NCBI GenBank assembly: GCA_035048815.1
Contig: JAUCBN010000017.1
Span: 6,382,936-6,446,935, forward strand
Length of the DNA stretch: 64,000 nucleotides
Direction of reading: 5' to 3'
DNA from: Abelmoschus esculentus
Taxonomy: Eukaryota; Streptophyta; Magnoliopsida; Malvales; Malvaceae
Positions 58,133-64,000 of the stretch are shown here, piece after piece (the stretch's first letter is position 1; each line of letters begins with the position of its first letter). The position numbers were made by a program, and so were the translations under genes. The notes beneath the pieces were generated by a model that did not search any database, was not told the origin of the DNA, and was given only the letters and a program-made list of their open reading frames with translations.

Positions 58133-58398
58133 AGGGCGTAAATTGTCTATCTCTTTTCCATGCATCTATTTATGCCTTCGCTTTAAATTAAAGGATTTAG
58201 GTGTAGGTTTTAGGGTCTATGATTAGGGGTTATGGTTATGGTTTTGGGAATTAGGGGTAAGGTATATTTTTCAAGGCCTAAGTTTTAGGGTTTAGGATAT
58301 AGAAAATTAGGGCTAGAGTTTAAAATTCATTTTTTAGAAAATTTTAACAAGAGACACAAAAGGATGCATATAAAAGAGGTAGATGATTTTTGCTCATA
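58133..58398 (+). repeat. MITE family C, copy 5 (most complete)
   Basis: Terminal repeats: aaattgtctatctcttttcc at the start, and at the end gaggtagatgatttttgctc, whose complement matches it imperfectly. The middle is TTTAGGG-rich (gattaggggttatgg, agttttagggtttagg). 266 bp, non-coding. It serves as reference for the other four copies. Confidence 0.8.
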
Positions 58399-58686
58399 TA
58401 TATCCGCATCTCTCCGTATGTTAGTTTCCTAAAGTATCAAAATTGTGCTAAACCTCTTCTTTTATACATGAAATATTCTTTATTCGTTAAAATGCTTGGA
58501 AACTCAAATAAGAACCAAAACAATTGCTAGAAAACATATTACTATGCTAAAACATAGGAATTTATATAAGAAAAATATACAAATACATGACTTATCACCA
58601 GCTTGCAAGTATCATTATAACAAAGCAAACACCTATATGTTTTAACAGAAAGACAATAGAACTACCAGAACACAAAGACCTAGAGG
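58399..58686. other. Spacer before the copia element
   Basis: Gene-free. The last bases (agagg) do not match those after the 3' LTR (ttact), so no target duplication survives. Confidence 0.4.
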
Positions 58687-58881
58687 TGTTGAACTAACAA
58701 GTTGAGCTGTCATTGGTGAGCTGGAACCAACATTGGTTGTCGTACAAGCATGCAAACGATGAGAAAATCGTTGGAGAAAAAGACAAAAAGTAGCAGCAAA
58801 GACCCTAGTTTTTTTGTATTCTTTAACCTAGTTTTTTATATAAAAGCTATGCTTTTATCCTTGTAAAGATCATCTTTAACA
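58687..58881 (+). repeat. 5' LTR of the copia element
   Basis: From tgttgaactaacaag to tttaaca. It includes a TATA box (tatataaaa at 58837-58845) about 45 bp before its end. It matches 63311-63510 with a number of substitutions, so the insertion is old. Confidence 0.85.
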
Positions 58882-58950
58882 TGGTATCAGTAGTCTCTAG
58901 GTTAGTCCTGGCACCATCGTCTTTCTAGTTCTTCCCCTTCTCCCATCACC

Positions 58951-59801
58951 ATGGAAACTGACTCTCCTGCTACTCCTCAAGCTCATATCCTAGTACCTCT
59001 ATCTGCACAAGATGAGATCCCTGATCAATCCTTCTTCAACAAGCGGATAAATCTTTGCCTTGATGATACGAATTTATTAGTTTGGAAGTAGCAAGTCATG
59101 CTCATGATGCGGGGTCATGGCTTGGAAGACTACCTCACAAGTTCCTTTGTTCCTCCTGTCAAACATGTGGTGAGCACTGATGGCGAACTGATTCTCAATC
59201 CTACCTACACTCGTTTCCGCAAACAAGACAGCTCATTGGCTTCATGTCTCCTGTTTACTGTGAGTCCGAATATCCTGCCTCAACTTGGGGGTGCTGAAAC
59301 CACAACCACCATCTGAAGCACCATACTGGTCTCTACTCCAAGCTTTCCACTACTCGTATAATGCACTTTTATTGTTGTCTTCGGTCGATAAAAAAGTCTG
59401 ACCTTTTCATGTGTGCATACACAACACAGATTAAAGAAGTCTGTGACCTTCTTGCATCTTGTGGCCATCCAGTCTTCTCTATGGAGAACATTGCTATACT
59501 TCTCAATGGTCTACCTCCAGAGTATGACCCGTTTGTAGCCGTTATTTCATCCAGTCGAGAGTCGTATACTATTGATGGTGCTGTTTCAGTTCTATTTTAT
59601 GCTAAATCACGTATGTCTGATCCCTTGCGAATGCCAGTTGGAATTCATAACACATACTACAATGCTCAACAAGCTACCCAGTCAGGCACATCTCGAGCTG
59701 TTACATCTCGATATTTTGGTGGCCGATTCAAAGGTAGACCTCGTGTTCAATGTCAACTTTGTGGCAATCTTGGTCACCTTGTTGAACGCTGCTGGCACTG
59801 A
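58951..59801 (+). pseudogene. Copia gag, broken
   Basis: The start METDSPATPQAH at 58951 leads to VWK and a TAG stop at 59089-59091, in a place where relatives read VWKQQV. The frame then continues with MLMMRGHGLEDYL, is lost at 59314, and resumes to the capsid end (ILLNGLPPEYDPFV) and a CCHC zinc knuckle, CQLCGNLGHLVERC (about 59752-59793), before a TGA at 59799. It would package element RNA in intact relatives. Confidence 0.85.
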
Positions 59802-59885
59802 TTTGATAAGTACTTTCGAGGCCTTACTAATCAGGAACCTGTCCTCTCTTCAACCCAGACCAATACTGCCTCTTTTGATGACACT

Positions 59886-61330
59886 GTGGAGGTTGCTTAT
59901 GACCCCTATATCAATGCACCTGTCCCTCCAGAACCTGCCCAAGCCACACTTCCCGCTGAACCTGTGCACATTAATACACTTATGGCCACTATTCCATCTG
60001 TCTCTACTGTTACTTGGACTCCATATTCGAGAGCTACTCACCACGTGACTAGTGACTCCACAACCTTGTTCTCAGGCTCTCCCTACTTTGGTAAGGGTAA
60101 TGTTCACATTGGTGATGGCTCTTCCCTCCCAATCTCTCATGTAGGGCACACTGCACTACTTTCTCCTACTAGAGCCTTGCATGTCACTCAATTACTTCAT
60201 GTTCCTCAGATTACTAGAAATTTATTATTTGTGTCCAAATTCACCAAGGATAATGTTGTCTACTTTGAATTTCATAATGATTTTTGCTATGTGAAGGATA
60301 AGAATACTCAAGCTACTTTACTTCAAGGCATCCAATGCCATGGATTATACCTCATCACAAGCACTTTGACACCCTCTCCAACAGCAGTTTACACCACTTC
60401 CCTCAATCTACACTCCTCTTTTTGGTTATGGCACAAACGACTTGGATATGCCTCTGCAGATATCGTTCATCTTGTCAATAAAATTATTGTAATGGACAAA
60501 AATCTTGTTTGTACAGCTTGTCAATTGGGCAAAAATCATACTTTACCTTATAGGCATTCCACTATAATTTATAGTACTCCCTTTGCTCTTATTGAAATTG
60601 ACCTATGGGGTCCTGCATCTGTTCGATCTTCTGGGTTCTTATATTATATATCTTTTGTTGATATGGCCACTAGATACTACTGGATATATCTTCTTAAAGA
60701 GCAAATCTGAAGCTTCCACAACTTTCACTATGTTTACTGTTCTAATTAACACTCAACATCATTCCAAGATCCAAGCAATTCAAACCAATGGAGGCAGTGA
60801 ATTTTTCTTTCTGCACACACTTTCTGCTCAAATTGGTTTTCAACATCGAATCACCTACCCACACTCCACTCAACAAAATGGAGTTGTTGAACGCAAACAT
60901 CGTCATATTGTTGAAATGGCCTTGTCATTGCTTGCCCAAGCCTCAATTCCCAAGTTTTGGTCTTATGCAGTTCTGAGTTTCACCTTTCTCATCAATTGAT
61001 TGCCTTCAAAGAGACTGGGAATATTTCCCTCTATCAACAGCTTTATGGTCGTGTTCTTGATTATACCTTTCTTCGTATTTTTAGTTATGAATATTCCCTC
61101 ACACTCGACCATTCAATACACACAAGCTGGCCTTTCGATCTAAGACATGCCTATTTCTTGGCTACTCTCCCAGATATCAAGGATACCGGTGTGTCGACAA
61201 TACTGGCAGAGTGTACATCTCAAGAAATGTCATCTTCAATGAGGAAGTGTTTCCCTATGCTTCTACCTCATTCAATGGAGCAAAACCGAGAAGAACACAT
61301 GGTTCAATTGATGTTCCAGTAATAGCTCAC
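59886..61330 (+). pseudogene. Copia protease and integrase, broken
   Basis: The protease region reads YSRATHHVT where the active-site motif should be DSGATHHVT, so the catalytic Asp is gone. Integrase follows: WHKRLGYAS, CTACQLGK (zinc binding), IDLWGPA, then a frameshift at about 60705. The next frame holds QTNGGSEF, where the second catalytic Asp is replaced by Asn, and QNGVVERKHRH with the Glu. A stop at 60997 and a short deletion-rich tail follow. Confidence 0.85.
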
Positions 61331-61663
61331 TTTCTCACCAGCACCTTCTACACATGATGCTCCACCAACAGAACCTTCATCTTCCGCCACTTCAGTATCA
61401 GTACGTCATCACCAGCAGAACCCCAGACTGATATGCCTACTGATCCTATTAGTCCACCAACTACCTTTAGTGAGCCCACTAGTTCACCTCTTGGGAGTCC
61501 TGATAATAACTCTTCTGCATCTACTCCTTACTCCCCAGGCATTGTCATGAGTCCCTCAAGTGCCACAGCTCATTAGACTCCTCCTACTGTTGAACCAACA
61601 AGCTTATCTCTTACGAGCTCACATCCATCTGAGTTTGAACAGCCTGCACCAATACCAACTCCA

Positions 61664-63360
61664 GTGGAAAATACTCATCCTATGATGACTCGAAGCAAGA
61701 TGGGTATCTTTAAACCCAATATTTATAACATACAATCTGCAACAATGCCTACCACAATTCACGAAGCTCTCCAACATCCTGACTGGTCCCAGGCTACCTT
61801 ATCTGAATTTCATGCTCTTCAACAAAATCACACCTGGGATCTCACTGAACTACCAACTAGAAAAAAGGTCATAGGCTACAAATGGCTCTTTCGGATTAAG
61901 CATAACTCCGATGGAACCATTGGTCGATACAAGGCTCACCTTGTAGCAAAAGGATTTACATAAGTTCCAGGTCAGGATTATGTTGCTACCTTCAGTCCTG
62001 TCATACGTTTCTTTACAGTGAATATCATCTTATCTATAGCAGTTATACATCAGTGGAAGATACATCAGGTTGATGTTAACAACGCCTTTTAAAAGGGTGA
62101 CCTTCAAGAAACTATATACATGCAACAACCTGCTGGCTTTGTAACACACAGAGATGACGGCACAACCCTGGTGTGCAAATTGGGAAAGACCCTCTATGGT
62201 GTTCGCCAAGCCCCAAGAAATTGGTTTCTCAAATTGAAGGAGTATCTTCATAAGCTGGGATTCAAATCCTCCTTAGTAGACACTTTACTTTTTGTTTATC
62301 ACGACACAACAATTTTTACTTATATTGTCATGTACGTTGATTACATATTGCTCACGGAAGCTCTAAGGAATACATTGCCTTGGTTATTCAGAAACTACAT
62401 GCACAATTTTCAGTGAAGGATCTTGGTCAACTCCACTACTTGCTGGGGATCGAAGTTCATTCCATAAGCTCGGGTCTCTTCTTGAGTTAGAAACAATATA
62501 TTCAATATCTTCTTCTCAAGATTGGTGTTCATGCTATTACACCCATATCTACTCCTATGACAACTTCTCCCAAAATCAACAGGCACGTTGGTGAACTCCT
62601 CTCTGATGTCCAACACTACCGTAGCATCGTAGGGGCTCTACAATATGTCTGTCACATCAAACCCGACATAACCTTTGCAGTCAACAAAATGTCTCAATAC
62701 ATACAGAACCCTACCACTGTACACTGACAAGTTGTTCTGAGGATCCTATGATATCTCAACACCATCATTGATCATGGTTTATGGTTTACCAACCACCCCA
62801 TTGTTGATCTTACACTATCTGCATACTCAAGTGTAGACTGGGGTAATGATATTGATGACAGAAGATCTACTTCCGGTTATTTCATCATATTGGGCAACCA
62901 TACAATATCCTGGAGCTCGAAGAAGCAAAGGGTCGTGTCTCGATCAACTGCTGAGGCAGAATACCGAAGCTTGGTCGATGCAACCTCTGAAATATTATGG
63001 ATACAATCTGTTCTTATTGAACTAAACATACATCTCCCTGACATCCCTACCATATGGTGTGATAACACCAGTACAGTTACCATGGCGTCCAACCCAACCT
63101 TGCACATTAAAACGAAACATGTTGATTTTGACTTACATTTCGTTCGAGAAAAAGTCTTTGCTGGTACTCTTTATGTAAACTACATCCCTGCCAAGCATCA
63201 AGCTGCCGATATACTTACTAAACCAGTATCGAGCCAACAATTCCACAGCTTTCGGACTCAGCTCGCAATATATGATTTTCATGAACTTGAACAAAAGAAA
63301 ACCGAGAAAATGTTTAACCAACAAGCTGAGCTGTCATTGGTGAGCTGGAACCAACAATGA
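61664..63360 (+). pseudogene. Copia reverse transcriptase and RNase H, broken
   Basis: The RT opens with HPMMTRSKMGIFKP and WDLTELPTRKKVIGYKWLF and stops at TAA (61961-61963, before VPGQDY). It resumes with another TAA after NNAF at about 62090, then YGVRQAPRNW, and YVDYILLT where the catalytic YVDD should be. After two further breaks RNase H is well kept: TISWSSKKQRVV, STAEAEYRSL, IWCDNTS and HVDFDLHFVREK (62890-63250). Its frame runs on into the first bases of the 3' LTR. Confidence 0.88.
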
Positions 63361-63510
63361 CTGTTGTACAAGCATGCAAAAGATGAGGAAATCGTTGGAG
63401 AAGAAGACAAAAAGAAGCAACAAAAACCCTAGTTTTTTTTCTGTATTCTTTAACCTAGTTTTCTATATAAAAGCTATGTTTTTCTCCTTGTAAAGATCAT
63501 CCTTTTCATT
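63311..63510 (+). repeat. 3' LTR of the copia element
   Basis: From tgtttaaccaacaag to cttttca. TATA box tatataaaa at 63464-63472. Pairs with 58687-58881. Confidence 0.85.
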
Positions 63511-64000
63511 ACTGCTGAATGAAAATTATCACTACTTTTCTCCATGTTTAACAAGAGGAAGTATTGCGGAAGAGTTGCAGCATAGACACCTAGATTCTCA
63601 TGTCGTACATATCCCCTCTCAAGATCATGACTCAAAATTACCTATGATAAAGGTTTCATACCTCTTGATAGAATTGTAGAAGTTGTACCAACAAGTGTCA
63701 AGGTATTTGATACCTCTAGAGAACCAAAATCTCTTGTTCCTACTTCCTCTTCTTCCACGGAGACCTCTTTACTACCCTCAATAATATACTCATCTATTTC
63801 TCAACTTTTTGAAAGCCAAAGTTGACAATCATACCCTACAAGTACAATCCCCATAAGAAATTTGCCAGTTTCCTCTTCTTATGAAAGCATTATACGATCA
63901 GATAACCTTACCCGAAAACACATTTAGAAGAGATGTATAACTCTCCCCTAGTTGAGACGTTCTATAGCAATTGAGACTCTACCCATGGAGGCATACACCA
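63511..64000 (+). other. Window end with an unassigned open stretch
   Basis: From 63631 the + strand is open for 64 codons (YDKGFIPLDRIVEVVP, SREPKSLVPTSSSS) to TGA at 63823-63825, and for about 34 more to a TAG. The Ser/Pro-rich composition would suit the linker between integrase and RT of a copia element, but there is no diagnostic motif. Not assigned. Confidence 0.3.

Larger units (their letters stand above)
58687..63510 (+). mobile_element. Ty1/copia retrotransposon, decayed, with both LTRs
   Basis: LTRs of 195 and 200 bp, a tRNA-iMet-type primer site (tggtatcag at 58882), then gag, protease, integrase, RT and RNase H in copia order, and a purine-rich tract (aaaagaaaaccgagaaaa) before the 3' LTR. 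Short LTRs and the SRSTAEAEYRSL RNase H motif suggest the Ale/Retrofit side of copia. Multiple stops and frameshifts make it non-autonomous. Confidence 0.92.

Noticed and set aside
57860..58141. 93-codon + strand frame before MITE copy 5
   Set aside because: No motif, AT-driven composition, and it runs into the start of the MITE.

Overview
This is plant nuclear DNA, almost certainly from a dicot. It is strongly AT-rich, most of it is retrotransposon and small-transposon debris, and the few genes have plant families and plant introns. Cotton or another member of the Malvaceae would fit the PPR and retroelement types, but I hold that species guess weakly.

Four host genes look intact, all on the + strand. 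They are: an intronless SUVH-type histone H3K9 methyltransferase (6444-9452); a P-class PPR protein of the restorer-of-fertility-like type (31929-33812); a three-exon CCDC97-family protein (36552-37825); and a four-exon receptor-like cytoplasmic kinase of subfamily VII, PBL19/PCRK type (49978-51645). They are spaced 2.7-22 kb apart and show no functional clustering. Three broken gene fragments lie between them: a histone H1 5' piece just upstream of the PPR gene, a SERK-like kinase piece on the - strand at 34.4-34.6 kb, and a mitochondrial ATP synthase beta piece at 43.4 kb.

The rest is mobile DNA. Region 1.4-4.5 kb holds a tandem array of a roughly 79-bp unit and a SIRE-like copia remnant. 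Region 13.1-15.3 kb is a gypsy remnant with two partial LTRs. Region 15.4-18.9 kb is a decayed Athila-like element on the - strand. Region 19.6-26.3 kb is a deleted Tat-lineage gypsy element with very long (3.0 kb) LTRs, inserted in a 267-bp MITE whose two halves are still visible. A solo LTR of the same family, with a perfect AATTT target duplication, sits at 39.5-42.5 kb. Two large inverted-repeat (foldback) elements lie back to back at 27.2-30.7 kb, the first with a hAT-like MITE nested in one arm. A decayed copia element with complete LTRs occupies 58.7-63.5 kb.

Points most worth following up: the 79-bp unit of the Tat element's 3' region reappears as a free 1.3-kb array in inverted orientation at 1.6-2.9 kb; the Tat LTR family keeps an 18-bp palindrome at one position although its sequence has changed; five copies of one TTTAGGG-rich MITE family occur, two of them in opposite orientation around the ATP-synthase fragment; and a short hairpin at 53.0-53.1 kb pairs better as + strand RNA than as DNA. 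I saw no tRNA, rRNA or CRISPR array and nothing bacterial.
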